In this document: positions 43,253-52,500 of the stretch, in pieces
Layout of the letters: every line of letters starts with the position of its first letter
Numbering within the stretch: the first letter of the stretch is position 1
Assembly (NCBI RefSeq): GCF_043876835.1
Contig: NZ_JBAWJZ010000004.1
Location: 297,668 to 361,667 of the forward strand
DNA from: Yeosuana sp043876835
GTDB lineage: Bacteria; Bacteroidota; Bacteroidia; Flavobacteriales; Flavobacteriaceae
Direction of reading: 5' to 3'
DNA: 64,000 nucleotides
Notes under the pieces: generated by a model
Databases searched by the model: none
Told to the model about the DNA's origin: nothing
Seen by the model: the letters and a program-made list of their open reading frames with translations, nothing else
Translations under genes and position numbers: made by a program

Positions 43253-44140
43253 ATGTCATTCAAAGCCTTTACAGATTATTTATTGTTAGAAAAAAACTAT
43301 TCTAAATTAACAGTTATTGCTTACCAAAATGATTTAATGAATTTTGAACAATTTATTAAGGCAGAATACGATTCTGAAGACGTTAAATCGGTTAATTATC
43401 CTCAAATAAGAAATTGGATAGTTTCCTTAGTTGAAAGTAATATTTCAAATAGAAGCATAAACAGAAAAATATCTTCGTTAAATACATACTTTAAGTTTCT
43501 TCTAAAAATCGGTGAAACTGATAAAAACCCATTAGCAAAACATAAAGCTTTAAAAACAAGTAAAAAAATTCAAGTGCCTTTTTCAGAAACTGAAATAAAT
43601 ATGGTGCTAGATGAATTGCATTTTGAAGATGATTTTGAAGGGATAAGAAACAAATTGATAATTGAACTTTTTTATTCAACAGGAATTAGGCGCATAGAAT
43701 TAGTGGAATTAAAACTTTCTAGTATTGATTTTGATACTAAAACGTTAAAAGTATTAGGAAAGAGAAATAAAGAACGAATCGTTCCTTTAATAAAGCCGGT
43801 ATTAGACACGATGGTTAAGTATCTAAAGGTCAGAAGTCAATTAAAATGTGTCGATATTAATAACTTATTTTTAACAAAAAAAGGAGTTAAAATATATGAA
43901 ACACTTGTTTACAGAATAATAAATGAGTATTTTAGTATTGCATCTACTAAGTTAAAAAAGAGCCCACATATATTACGGCATTCTTTTGCGACACATTTAC
44001 TAAATCAAGGTGCCGATTTAAATGCTGTTAAAGAACTTTTAGGACATTCCAGTTTAGCTGCCACACAAGTTTATACTCATAATAGTATTGCTGAGTTAAA
44101 AAAGGTGCATATAAACTCACACCCAAGAAGTAAAAAATAG
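43253..44140 (+). CDS. xerC: Tyrosine recombinase XerC/XerD
   Basis: 295 residues. A SAM-like N-terminal DNA-binding domain (about 1-85) precedes the catalytic domain with the Arg of STGIRRIEL near 145, the Lys of VLGKRNKER near 170, HILRHSFATHLL near 243 and the Tyr of VYTHN near 276. All catalytic residues are present. Together with its partner it resolves chromosome dimers at dif. No dif site was recognised in the window, and there is no sign of a prophage context. Assignment to XerC rather than XerD is provisional. Confidence 0.85.
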   Translation: MSFKAFTDYLLLEKNYSKLTVIAYQNDLMNFEQFIKAEYDSEDVKSVNYPQIRNWIVSLVESNISNRSINRKISSLNTYFKFLLKIGETDKNPLAKHKALKTSKKIQVPFSETEINMVLDELHFEDDFEGIRNKLIIELFYSTGIRRIELVELKLSSIDFDTKTLKVLGKRNKERIVPLIKPVLDTMVKYLKVRSQLKCVDINNLFLTKKGVKIYETLVYRIINEYFSIASTKLKKSPHILRHSFATHLLNQGADLNAVKELLGHSSLAATQVYTHNSIAELKKVHINSHPRSKK

Positions 44141-44176
44141 CAGTATAAGTTATTGTCTAACCTAAATATAAAAAGT

Positions 44177-44482
44177 ATGAAAGTTAACACGCAATCAGTC
44201 AATTTTACTGCAGATAAAAAGCTGATAGATTTTATTCAAAAGCGTATGGATAAGTTGGATTTATTTTATGATAAAGTCATTTCTTCCGATGTTTATTTAA
44301 AAGTTGAAAACACCAGTGATAAAGAAAACAAAATATTTGAAGCCAGAGTGAGTGTTCCAGGTGATAGCTTTGTTGTGAAAAAGCAATGCAAAACATTTGA
44401 AGAAGGAGCAGATATGGCTGCGGCTTCTTTAGAAAGACAGTTAAAAAAGAGAAAAGAAAAATTAAGGGAACATTTACAATAA
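44177..44482 (+). CDS. hpf: Ribosome hibernation factor, HPF/RaiA family (short form)
   Basis: 101 residues from the ATG at 44177; a TTG at 44153 would add eight residues but is not favoured. The pattern MKVNTQSVNFTADKKLIDFIQKRMDKLDLF and KQCKTFEEGADMAAASLERQLKKRKEKL matches the sigma-54 modulation/S30EA domain. It protects idle ribosomes by occupying the decoding region. The short form lacks the C-terminal dimerisation domain. It follows xerC by 36 nt and precedes the tRNA operon promoter. Confidence 0.88.
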   Translation: MKVNTQSVNFTADKKLIDFIQKRMDKLDLFYDKVISSDVYLKVENTSDKENKIFEARVSVPGDSFVVKKQCKTFEEGADMAAASLERQLKKRKEKLREHLQ

Positions 44483-44498
44483 AATTTATTGAAAAATG

Positions 44499-44529
44499 TT
44501 TTGATTAAAAAAATAATTCTATACATTTG
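44499..44529 (+). promoter_or_regulatory. Promoter of the tRNA-tuf operon
   Basis: TTTTG (44499-44503), 18 nt, TACATTTG (44522-44529), a good flavobacterial promoter about 50 nt before the first tRNA. Confidence 0.7.
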
Positions 44530-44579
44530 CAGTCCGTTAGAAATAGCGGGCTTTTTTTTGTGAAAAAAAGGCAGAAAAA

Positions 44580-44653
44580 GCCGATGTAGCTCAGCTGGCT
44601 AGAGCAGCTGATTTGTAATCAGCAGGTCGTGGGTTCGAGTCCCTCTATCGGCT
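44580..44653 (+). tRNA. tRNA-Thr (anticodon TGT)
   Basis: GCCGATG pairs with the 3' end TATCGGC; the anticodon loop ATTTGTAAT reads TGT, which decodes ACA. The T-arm contains GGTTCGAGTCC. CCA is not encoded. Confidence 0.97.
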
Positions 44654-44687
44654 CAAGTTCTTTAAATAGAGTGAATAGTTTTTAATT

Positions 44688-44769
44688 GGGGAGATACTCA
44701 AGCGGCCAACGAGGACAGACTGTAAATCTGTTGGTTTCACCTTCGCAGGTTCGAATCCTGCTCTCCCCA
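44688..44769 (+). tRNA. tRNA-Tyr (anticodon GTA)
   Basis: GGGGAGA pairs with TCTCCCC. The anticodon loop ACTGTAAAT reads GTA. The long variable arm of about 12 nt is typical of bacterial tRNA-Tyr. CCA is not encoded. Confidence 0.97.
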
Positions 44770-44798
44770 CATTTTAAACATAGGATTTTGAAATAATT

Positions 44799-44871
44799 GC
44801 GGGAGTAGCTCAGTTGGTAGAGCGTCAGCCTTCCAAGCTGAATGTCGCCGGTTCGAACCCGGTCTCCCGCT
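44799..44871 (+). tRNA. tRNA-Gly (anticodon TCC)
   Basis: GCGGGAG pairs with CTCCCGC. The anticodon TCC in CTTCCAA decodes GGA/GGG. It is one of four tRNAs in front of tuf. Confidence 0.97.
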
Positions 44872-44882
44872 CTTTTTTTAAA

Positions 44883-44954
44883 GCCGGTGTAGCTCAGGGG
44901 TAGAGCGTTTCCTTGGTAAGGAAGAGGTCACGGGTTCAATTCCCGTCATTGGCT
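44883..44954 (+). tRNA. tRNA-Thr (anticodon GGT)
   Basis: GCCGGTG pairs (with G-T pairs) with CATTGGC. The anticodon GGT in TTGGTAA decodes ACC/ACT. It complements the TGT-reading tRNA in the same operon. Confidence 0.95.
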
Positions 44955-45016
44955 CTATCAAAGTTTAAAAAATAGACACTAATATTATTATATAACTAAG
45001 ATTAAATAAATTAAAC

Positions 45017-46204
45017 ATGGCAAAGGCAAATTTTGATCGTTCAAAACCACATTTAAATATAGGTACAATTGGACACGTAGATCACGGTAAAACAACTTTA
45101 ACTGCTGCTATTACAACTGTTTTAGCTAAAGCAGGATTGTCTGAACTGAGAAGTTTCGATTCAATCGATAATGCTCCAGAAGAAAAAGAAAGAGGTATTA
45201 CTATTAATACATCTCACGTAGAGTATTCAACTGCAAATCGTCACTACGCACACGTTGACTGTCCAGGTCACGCGGATTACGTTAAGAACATGGTAACTGG
45301 TGCTGCTCAAATGGATGGTGCTATTTTAGTGGTTGCTGCTACCGATGGTCCTATGCCGCAAACTCGTGAACACATCTTATTAGGTCGCCAAGTTGGTATT
45401 CCTCGTATGGTTGTTTTCTTAAACAAAGTTGACATGGTTGACGATGAGGAGTTATTAGAACTTGTTGATATGGAGGTTAGAGATTTATTATCTTTCTATG
45501 AATATGATGGTGATAATGGTCCTGTAATTCAAGGTTCTGCTTTAGGTGCTTTAAATGGTGAGCAAAAATGGGTTGACACAGTTATGGAATTAATGGATGC
45601 TGTTGATAGCTGGATTGAATTACCTGCTCGTGATGTTGATAAGCCTTTTTTAATGCCTATTGAAGATGTATTCTCTATTACTGGTCGTGGTACTGTTGCT
45701 ACAGGTCGTATTGAAACAGGTATTGCTAATACTGGTGATGTTGTAGATATTATTGGTATGGGTGCTGAAAAATTAAGTTCTACTATTACTGGAGTTGAAA
45801 TGTTCCGTAAAATATTAGATAGAGGAGAAGCTGGAGATAACGTTGGTATCTTATTAAGAGGTATTGAAAAATCTCAAATATCTAGAGGTATGGTTATCTG
45901 TAAAAAAGGTTCTGTAACTCCACACGCTAAATTTAAAGCTGAGGTTTATATCTTGAAAAAAGAAGAAGGTGGACGTCACACTCCATTCCACAATAACTAT
46001 CGTCCACAGTTCTACGTTCGTACAACGGATGTAACTGGTACAATTTCTTTACCAGCTGGTGTAGAGATGGTTATGCCTGGTGATAACTTAACTATTCATG
46101 TTGAGTTAATTCAACCAATAGCAATGAACTTAGGTTTACGTTTTGCAATCCGTGAAGGTGGTAGAACAGTTGGTGCTGGTCAGGTTACTGAGATTTTAGA
46201 CTAA
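45017..46204 (+). CDS. tuf: Elongation factor Tu
   Basis: 395 residues, full length. The P-loop GHVDHGKTTL at 19-28, the switch I block EEKERGITINTSHVEY near 55-70, DCPGHADYVKNM and NKVDM are conserved. The protein delivers aminoacyl-tRNA to the ribosome. It is preceded by four tRNA genes and followed by tRNA-Trp and secE, the classical bacterial order, and probably shares a transcript with the tRNAs. Confidence 0.98.
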   Translation: MAKANFDRSKPHLNIGTIGHVDHGKTTLTAAITTVLAKAGLSELRSFDSIDNAPEEKERGITINTSHVEYSTANRHYAHVDCPGHADYVKNMVTGAAQMDGAILVVAATDGPMPQTREHILLGRQVGIPRMVVFLNKVDMVDDEELLELVDMEVRDLLSFYEYDGDNGPVIQGSALGALNGEQKWVDTVMELMDAVDSWIELPARDVDKPFLMPIEDVFSITGRGTVATGRIETGIANTGDVVDIIGMGAEKLSSTITGVEMFRKILDRGEAGDNVGILLRGIEKSQISRGMVICKKGSVTPHAKFKAEVYILKKEEGGRHTPFHNNYRPQFYVRTTDVTGTISLPAGVEMVMPGDNLTIHVELIQPIAMNLGLRFAIREGGRTVGAGQVTEILD

Positions 46205-46227
46205 TACAGTATAATAAATAATAAGTT

Positions 46228-46255
46228 AAGGTATTCCGTTTTTATGGAATGCCTT
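46228..46255 (+). promoter_or_regulatory. Hairpin between tuf and tRNA-Trp
   Basis: AAGGTATTCC pairs with GGAATGCCTT (10 bp, one G-T). No T tract follows, so a processing or partial attenuator role is more likely than full termination. Confidence 0.5.
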
Positions 46256-46266
46256 CACTTATGTTT

Positions 46267-46340
46267 ACGGGTTTAGCTCAGTTTGGTAGAGCACTGGTCT
46301 CCAAAACCAGGTGTCGGGAGTTCGAGTCTCTCAACCCGTG
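46267..46340 (+). tRNA. tRNA-Trp (anticodon CCA)
   Basis: ACGGGTT pairs with AACCCGT; the anticodon loop TCTCCAAAA contains CCA for UGG. It lies between tuf and secE, as in many bacteria. Confidence 0.97.
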
Positions 46341-46457
46341 CTTGGAAATTTTAAACTTCTTTTTTTGAATTATAAATTTCAAAAAAGATAAATACGAGAC
46401 AAGGATTTTATTAAAAACAATAAAATTTTAATCCGTTAAAAATAAAGAAAAATATAA

Positions 46458-46652
46458 ATGGCTGGAATTGTAAATTATATCAAAGAATCATTTGGAGAAC
46501 TTAAAAATAATGTAAGTTGGACGCCAAGGGCTGAAGCTCAAAGTTTAACTGTTTTAGTTGCTGTATTTTCTATTGTGTTTTCTTTAGCAATTTGGGGCGT
46601 TGATACCGTTTTTAGCAAGGTGATAGCATTTTACTTTCAATTAATTAATTAA
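46458..46652 (+). CDS. secE: Preprotein translocase subunit SecE
   Basis: 64 residues with one membrane helix near 31-55 (VLVAVFSIVFSLAIWGVDTVFSK) and the amphipathic KESFGELKNNVSWTPR at 9-24 that holds SecY. This short single-helix form is typical outside Enterobacteria. It is located 17 nt before nusG, in the usual order. Confidence 0.93.
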   Translation: MAGIVNYIKESFGELKNNVSWTPRAEAQSLTVLVAVFSIVFSLAIWGVDTVFSKVIAFYFQLIN

Positions 46653-46669
46653 CAGTAAAATTAAATTCT

Positions 46670-47224
46670 ATGTCTGAAGTAGGTGGAAAAAAATGGTATG
46701 TAGTTAGAGCGGTTAGCGGTCAAGAAAATAAAATAAAGTCCTATATCGAAAATGAAATTGCTCGTTTAGGTCTTCAAGATTATGTTGATCAAGTATTAGT
46801 TCCAACAGAAAGAGTTATTCAAATCCGTAATGGAAAAAAAATAAATAAAGAAAAAGTTTTCTTTCCAGGATATATAATGATTCAAGCCAACTTAACAGGA
46901 GAAGTTCCTCATATTATAAGATCTGTAACAAATGTTATTGGATTTTTGGGTGAAACTAAAGGAGGAGATCCTGTGCCGTTAAGACAATCTGAAGTAAACA
47001 GAATGTTAGGTAAGGTTGATGAATTGACAGTTGATGCAGATGCAAATGTGTCAATACCTTTCACAAAAGGCGAAACAGTAAAAGTTATTGATGGTCCATT
47101 TAATGGATTTGATGGAACTATTGAAAAGATAAATGAAGAAAAGCGTAAACTCGAAGTAATGGTTAAAATCTTTGGAAGAAAAACACCATTAGAATTAAGT
47201 TATATGCAAGTTGAAAAAGTTTAA
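46670..47224 (+). CDS. nusG: Transcription termination/antitermination protein NusG
   Basis: 184 residues. The NGN domain is at about 1-125 (KKWYVVRAVSGQENKIKSYIENEI near 6-30, FPGYIMIQ near 66-73), and the KOW domain near 130-184 contains FTKGETVKVIDGPFNGFDGTIEKI. It couples RNA polymerase to the ribosome and Rho. The length and domain order are normal. Confidence 0.97.
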   Translation: MSEVGGKKWYVVRAVSGQENKIKSYIENEIARLGLQDYVDQVLVPTERVIQIRNGKKINKEKVFFPGYIMIQANLTGEVPHIIRSVTNVIGFLGETKGGDPVPLRQSEVNRMLGKVDELTVDADANVSIPFTKGETVKVIDGPFNGFDGTIEKINEEKRKLEVMVKIFGRKTPLELSYMQVEKV

Positions 47225-47245
47225 TAATTGTTACAAGTATATATA

Positions 47246-47280
47246 GATGCGCTTTTCAGCTTCAATTTAAGAAGCGTATC
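47246..47280 (+). promoter_or_regulatory. Hairpin in the rplK leader
   Basis: GATGCGCTT pairs with AAGCGTATC (9 bp, one G-T) around a 17-nt loop, ending 17 nt before rplK. Because there is no T tract, a control site for L11/L1 synthesis or a processing site is inferred. Confidence 0.5.
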
Positions 47281-47297
47281 AAATTAAATTTTTAAAA

Positions 47298-47735
47298 ATG
47301 GCAAAAGAAATTGGTAAAGTAGTTAAACTACAAGTTAAGGGAGGTGCTGCGAATCCGTCGCCACCGGTTGGACCCGCTTTAGGTGCTGCTGGAGTTAATA
47401 TCATGGAGTTTTGTAAGCAGTTTAATGCTAGAACACAAGATAAGCCAGGTAAAGTATTACCTGTTGTTATCACTGTTTACAAAGACAAGTCATTCGACTT
47501 CGTCATTAAAACTCCTCCAGCTGCAGTACAATTATTAGAAGCGGCCAAGTTAAAAAAGGGTTCAGGAGAACCAAACAGAAAAAAAGTAGCTAAAGTTTCA
47601 TGGGACCAAATTAAAACTATAGCAGAAGACAAAATGGTAGATTTAAACGCATTTACTATTGAATCTGCTATGAGAATGATTGCTGGTACCGCAAGGTCTA
47701 TGGGAATTACCGTAACCGGAACCGCTCCAAATTAA
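47298..47735 (+). CDS. rplK: 50S ribosomal protein uL11
   Basis: 145 residues. The opening KLQVKGGAANPSPPVGPALGAAGVNIMEFC (about 10-39) is the thiostrepton-region signature of L11, and the C-terminal RNA-binding domain ends in GTARSMGITVTGTAPN. It belongs to the stalk base at the GTPase centre. Confidence 0.98.
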   Translation: MAKEIGKVVKLQVKGGAANPSPPVGPALGAAGVNIMEFCKQFNARTQDKPGKVLPVVITVYKDKSFDFVIKTPPAAVQLLEAAKLKKGSGEPNRKKVAKVSWDQIKTIAEDKMVDLNAFTIESAMRMIAGTARSMGITVTGTAPN

Positions 47736-47755
47736 TCTATTAAAGACATTAAGAA

Positions 47756-48445
47756 ATGGCAAGATTAACAAAAAAGCAAAAAGAAGCTTTAGCAAAAATA
47801 GAAAAAGGAAGACTTTATTCTATTAACGAAGCATCAGAATTGGTTAAAAATATAACCTTTACAAAATTTGATGCATCTGTTGATATCGCAGTTAAATTAG
47901 GAGTTGATCCTAGAAAAGCGAATCAAATGGTAAGAGGTGTAGTATCATTACCTCACGGTACTGGTAAAGACATGAAAGTTTTAGCATTAGTAACTCCTGA
48001 TAAAGAAGCAGAAGCAAAAGAAGCTGGTGCTGATTATGTAGGTTTAGATGACTATCTTGATAAAATTAAGAATGGTTGGACAGATGTTGATGTTATTATC
48101 ACTATGCCAAGTGTTATGGGTAAATTAGGTCCATTAGGACGTATATTAGGTCCTCGTGGTTTAATGCCAAACCCAAAAACAGGTACAGTTACTATGGATG
48201 TTGCAAAAGCAGTAGCAGAAGTAAAAGCTGGTAAAATTGACTTTAAAGTTGATAAAACTGGTATTGTACATGCTCCAATTGGAAAAGCATCATTCACCGC
48301 AGATAAACTTGCAGGAAATGCAAATGAACTAATTCATACATTAATTAAATTAAAGCCAACTGCAGCTAAAGGTACTTATGTGAAAAGTATTCACATATCT
48401 AGTACAATGAGTCCTAGTGTTGCTGTTGATCCTAAAGTTAGTTAA
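47756..48445 (+). CDS. rplA: 50S ribosomal protein uL1
   Basis: 229 residues. FTKFDASVDIAVKLGVDPRKANQMVRG near 37-63 and the GRILGPRGLMPNPKTGTV block near 126-143 identify L1. It lies 20 nt after rplK; in other bacteria L1 represses the L11 operon by binding its leader. Confidence 0.98.
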   Translation: MARLTKKQKEALAKIEKGRLYSINEASELVKNITFTKFDASVDIAVKLGVDPRKANQMVRGVVSLPHGTGKDMKVLALVTPDKEAEAKEAGADYVGLDDYLDKIKNGWTDVDVIITMPSVMGKLGPLGRILGPRGLMPNPKTGTVTMDVAKAVAEVKAGKIDFKVDKTGIVHAPIGKASFTADKLAGNANELIHTLIKLKPTAAKGTYVKSIHISSTMSPSVAVDPKVS

Positions 48446-48464
48446 TTAGTTAAAAACTTTTATT

Positions 48465-48980
48465 ATGACAAGAGAAGAAAAATCACAAGTAATTGAAGAG
48501 TTAACTTTACAATTAGCTGATAATGCTAATATTTATTTAGCAGATATTTCAGGATTAAACGCAGGTAGCACTTCAAGTTTACGTCATGCTTGTTTTAAAG
48601 CAAACGTAAAATTAGCGGTAGTAAAAAATACATTACTTGAAAAAGCAATGGAAGCTTCAGATAAGGATTTTGGAGATTTACCATCAGTTTTAAAAGGTAA
48701 CACTTCAGTAATGTATTCTGAAACTGGTAATGCTCCAGCCAAAATTATAAAAGCGTTTCGTAAAAAATCTGATAGACCTTTATTAAAAGGTGCTTTCATA
48801 GCAGAAGCAATTTATATTGGTGATGAGCAATTAGATGCCTTAGTAGATATCAAATCAAAAGAAGAGATGATAGGAGAGATTATAGGTTTACTACAGTCTC
48901 CAGCTAAAAACGTTGTATCAGCACTTAAATCAGGTGGTGGTAAACTGGCAGGTATCTTAAAAACGTTATCTGAAAAATAA
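48465..48980 (+). CDS. rplJ: 50S ribosomal protein uL10
   Basis: 171 residues. REEKSQVIEELTLQLADNANIYLADISGL at the start and VVKNTLLEKAM near 53-63 are typical; the C-terminal helix ASKSGGGKLAGILKTLSEK-like region binds the L7/L12 dimers. Only 19 nt separate it from rplA, so a long L10 leader of the E. coli kind is absent. Confidence 0.97.
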   Translation: MTREEKSQVIEELTLQLADNANIYLADISGLNAGSTSSLRHACFKANVKLAVVKNTLLEKAMEASDKDFGDLPSVLKGNTSVMYSETGNAPAKIIKAFRKKSDRPLLKGAFIAEAIYIGDEQLDALVDIKSKEEMIGEIIGLLQSPAKNVVSALKSGGGKLAGILKTLSEK

Positions 48981-49050
48981 GATAACATTAATTAGTACGC
49001 ACTATATTACAATTATATTAAAATTAAAAATTTATTAAAACGATAGAAAA

Positions 49051-49428
49051 ATGGCAGATTTAAAAGATTTCGCAGAACAATTAGTTAACTTAACAGTAAA
49101 AGAAGTAAACGAGTTAGCTACTATTTTAAAAGAACAGTATGGTATTGAGCCTGCTGCTGCAGCTGTAGCTGTTGCTGCTGGTCCTGCTGCAGGTGGTGAT
49201 GATGCTGCTGAAGCTCAAACTGAATTTACAGTAATATTAAAAGCAGCTGGTGCTTCTAAATTAGCTGTAGTTAAATTAGTTAAAGAATTAACTGGTTTAG
49301 GTTTAAAAGAAGCTAAAGAATTAGTAGATAATGCACCAAGCCCAATTAAAGAAGCAGTTTCTAAAGACGAAGCTGAAGGATTAAAATCATCTTTAGAAGA
49401 AGCTGGAGCTGAGGTTGAGCTTAAGTAA
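49051..49428 (+). CDS. rplL: 50S ribosomal protein bL12
   Basis: 125 residues. An N-terminal dimerisation helix (1-35), an Ala/Gly-rich hinge near 36-54 and the C-terminal factor-binding domain (EFTVILKAAGASKLAVVKLVKELTG, residues about 57-81) are present. Codons for Ala and Gly in the hinge are highly biased. It is 70 nt after rplJ and 124 nt before rpoB. Confidence 0.98.
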   Translation: MADLKDFAEQLVNLTVKEVNELATILKEQYGIEPAAAAVAVAAGPAAGGDDAAEAQTEFTVILKAAGASKLAVVKLVKELTGLGLKEAKELVDNAPSPIKEAVSKDEAEGLKSSLEEAGAEVELK

Positions 49429-49451
49429 GCTTAACAACCAAACAATACAAA

Positions 49452-49515
49452 GGTTTAGGTCTGAAGGTTAACTTCAAGACCTAAACCATTTTGCGTATAT
49501 AATCATTAGATACGC
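49452..49515 (+). promoter_or_regulatory. Two hairpins between rplL and rpoB
   Basis: GGTTTAGGTCT (49452-49462) pairs with AGACCTAAACC (49477-49487), with GAAG/CTTC extending the stem inside. A second hairpin is GCGTAT/ATACGC (49493-49515). Attenuation or RNase processing at the ribosomal-protein/RNA-polymerase border is likely. Confidence 0.6.
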
Positions 49516-49552
49516 TTTAACTATTATTTTTTAATCATAATTCCGTCCATTG

Positions 49553-52500
49553 ATGTTATCAACACAAGCTGAAAGATTAAATTTCTCATCTATTGTAAAT
49601 AGAACAGAATATCCAGATTTCTTGGATATTCAGATTAAATCCTTCCAGGATTTTTTCCAATTAGAAACAAAATCTGAAGAAAGAGGAGATGAAGGTCTTT
49701 ATAATACCTTTATGGAGAACTTTCCTATTACAGATTCTCGTAATCAATTCGTATTAGAATTTTTAGATTACTTTGTAGATCCACCACGATATGCTATTGA
49801 TGAGTGTATTGAAAGAGGTCTAACATATAGCGTTCCGCTAAAGGCTAGGTTAAAATTGTATTGTACAGATCCTGAGCATGAGGATTTTGAAACCATTGTA
49901 CAGGATGTGTATTTAGGAACCATTCCTTATATGACACCAAGTGGTACTTTTGTTATCAATGGTGCTGAGCGTGTGGTTGTATCGCAATTACATCGTTCAC
50001 CAGGGGTGTTCTTTGGGCAATCATTCCACGCTAACGGAACAAAATTATATTCTGCTAGGGTAATTCCATTTAAAGGTTCTTGGATTGAATTTGCTACAGA
50101 CATTAATCAGGTAATGTATGCTTACATTGATAGAAAGAAAAAATTACCTGTTACAACATTGTTCAGAGCTATAGGTTTTGAACGTGATAAAGATATTTTA
50201 GAAATTTTTGATCTTGCTGAAGAAGTAAAAGTATCAAAATCTGGATTAAAGAAAGTATTAGGACGCAAGCTTGCTGCACGTGTTCTTAATACTTGGCATG
50301 AAGATTTTGTTGATGAAGATACTGGAGAAGTAGTATCTATTGAGCGTAATGAAATCGTACTCGATCGTGACACCATTCTTGATAAAGATAATGTAGAAGA
50401 AATTATTGAAGCAGATGTTCAAACTATTCTTTTACACAAAGAAAGTGCACAACAAGGTGATTATGCCATCATTCATAATACATTGCAAAAAGATCCAACA
50501 AACTCTGAAAAAGAGGCTGTTGAACATATATACAGACAACTACGTAATGCTGAACCACCAGATGAGGAAACAGCACGTGGTATTATAGATAAATTATTTT
50601 TTAGTGACCAACGTTACTCATTAGGTGAAGTAGGTCGTTACAGAATGAACAAAAAGTTAGGTCTTGATATTGGTATGGATAAGCAAGTGCTTACTAAAGA
50701 AGATATCATCACCATTATTAAATATTTAATCGAGCTTATCAATTCAAAAGCTGAGATTGATGATATTGACCACTTATCAAACCGTCGTGTACGTACAGTT
50801 GGTGAGCAATTATCTCAACAATTTGGTGTAGGTTTAGCTCGTATGGCGCGTACTATTCGTGAGCGTATGAACGTACGTGATAATGAAGTGTTTACTCCTA
50901 TAGATTTAATTAATGCTAAGACCTTGTCTTCAGTAATTAATTCATTCTTTGGAACAAACCAATTATCTCAGTTTATGGATCAAACAAATCCATTAGCAGA
51001 GATAACTCACAAACGTCGTTTATCAGCACTAGGACCAGGAGGTTTATCTCGTGAAAGAGCAGGTTTCGAGGTTCGTGACGTTCACTATACACACTATGGT
51101 CGTTTATGTCCAATTGAAACACCAGAAGGACCAAACATTGGTTTGATTTCTTCACTTTCAGTATATGCTAAGGTTAATTCAATGGGATTCATTGAAACTC
51201 CTTATCGTCCTGTTGATAATGGTGTAGTTGATATAAAAAATGAACCAATTTATTTAAGTGCTGAAGAAGAAGAAGGTAAGTTGATAGCTCAAGCAACTGT
51301 AAAGGTTGATGATGAAGGTAAAATTTTACATGAAAAGGTAATTGCAAGAATGGAAGGAGATTTTCCAGTAATTGAACCTACTTCTATTCATTTTACAGAC
51401 GTTGCACCAAACCAGATTTCATCTATCTCGGCTTCATTAATTCCGTTCTTAGAACATGATGATGCAAACCGTGCGTTGATGGGATCAAACATGATGCGTC
51501 AAGCTGTACCTTTATTGTTGCCACAAGCTCCAATTGTTGGAACTGGATTAGAGCGTCAAGTTGCTTCAGATTCTCGTGTACTTATTAATGCAGAAGGAGA
51601 TGGTGTTGTTCAATATGTAGATTCTACAGAGATTGTTATTAAATATAACCGTACTGAAGACGAAGCAAAAGTGAGTTTTGATAGCGATGTTAAAACGTAT
51701 CCACTTGTGAAATTCAGAAAAACTAACCAAGGAACAAGTATCAACTTAAAACCAATTGTGGTTAAAGGAGATAAAGTAACTAAGGGCCAAGTTTTATGTG
51801 AAGGCTATGCTACTCAAAAAGGTGAGTTAGCATTAGGTAGAAACATGAAAGTAGCTTTTATGCCATGGAAAGGTTATAACTTTGAGGATGCAATTGTAAT
51901 TTCTGAAAAAGTAGTTCGTGAAGATATCTTTACATCTATTCATATTGATGAATATGCACTTGAAGTACGTGATACTAAATTAGGTAATGAAGAATTAACC
52001 AACGATATTCCAAATGTTTCTGAAGAAGCAACTAAAGATTTGGATGAAAATGGTATGATTCGAATCGGTGCCGAAGTAAAACCTGGTGATATTCTTATTG
52101 GTAAAATTACTCCTAAAGGAGAAAGTGATCCAACTCCAGAAGAAAAATTACTACGTGCTATCTTTGGTGATAAAGCTGGTGATGTAAAAGATGCTTCTTT
52201 AAAAGCTTCTCCATCATTAAATGGTGTAGTAATTGATAAAAAATTATTTGCTCGTGCCGTTAAAGATAAGCGTAAAAGAGCTCAAGATAAAGATGATATT
52301 GTACATCTTGAAGCTATTTACGATGCTAAGTTTGAAGATTTAAAAACTGTTTTAATTGACAAATTATTCAACATTGTAAACGGAAAAACTGCTCAAGGTA
52401 TTTATAATGATTTAGGAGAAGAAGTATTGCCAAAAGGTAAAAAATTCACTCTTAAAATGTTAAATGCTGTTGATGATTATGCACATTTAGTTTCTGGAAA

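Noticed and set aside
43253..44140. Tyrosine recombinase as a sign of a phage or integrative element
   Set aside because: It is of XerC/D type, has housekeeping neighbours (rpsU, hpf), and no att repeats or phage genes are present.
44532..44559. Terminator-like GTCCG/CGGGC plus T run in front of the first tRNA
   Set aside because: It starts only a few bases after the -7 element, so the RNA would contain at most part of the stem; it probably lies at the transcription start.
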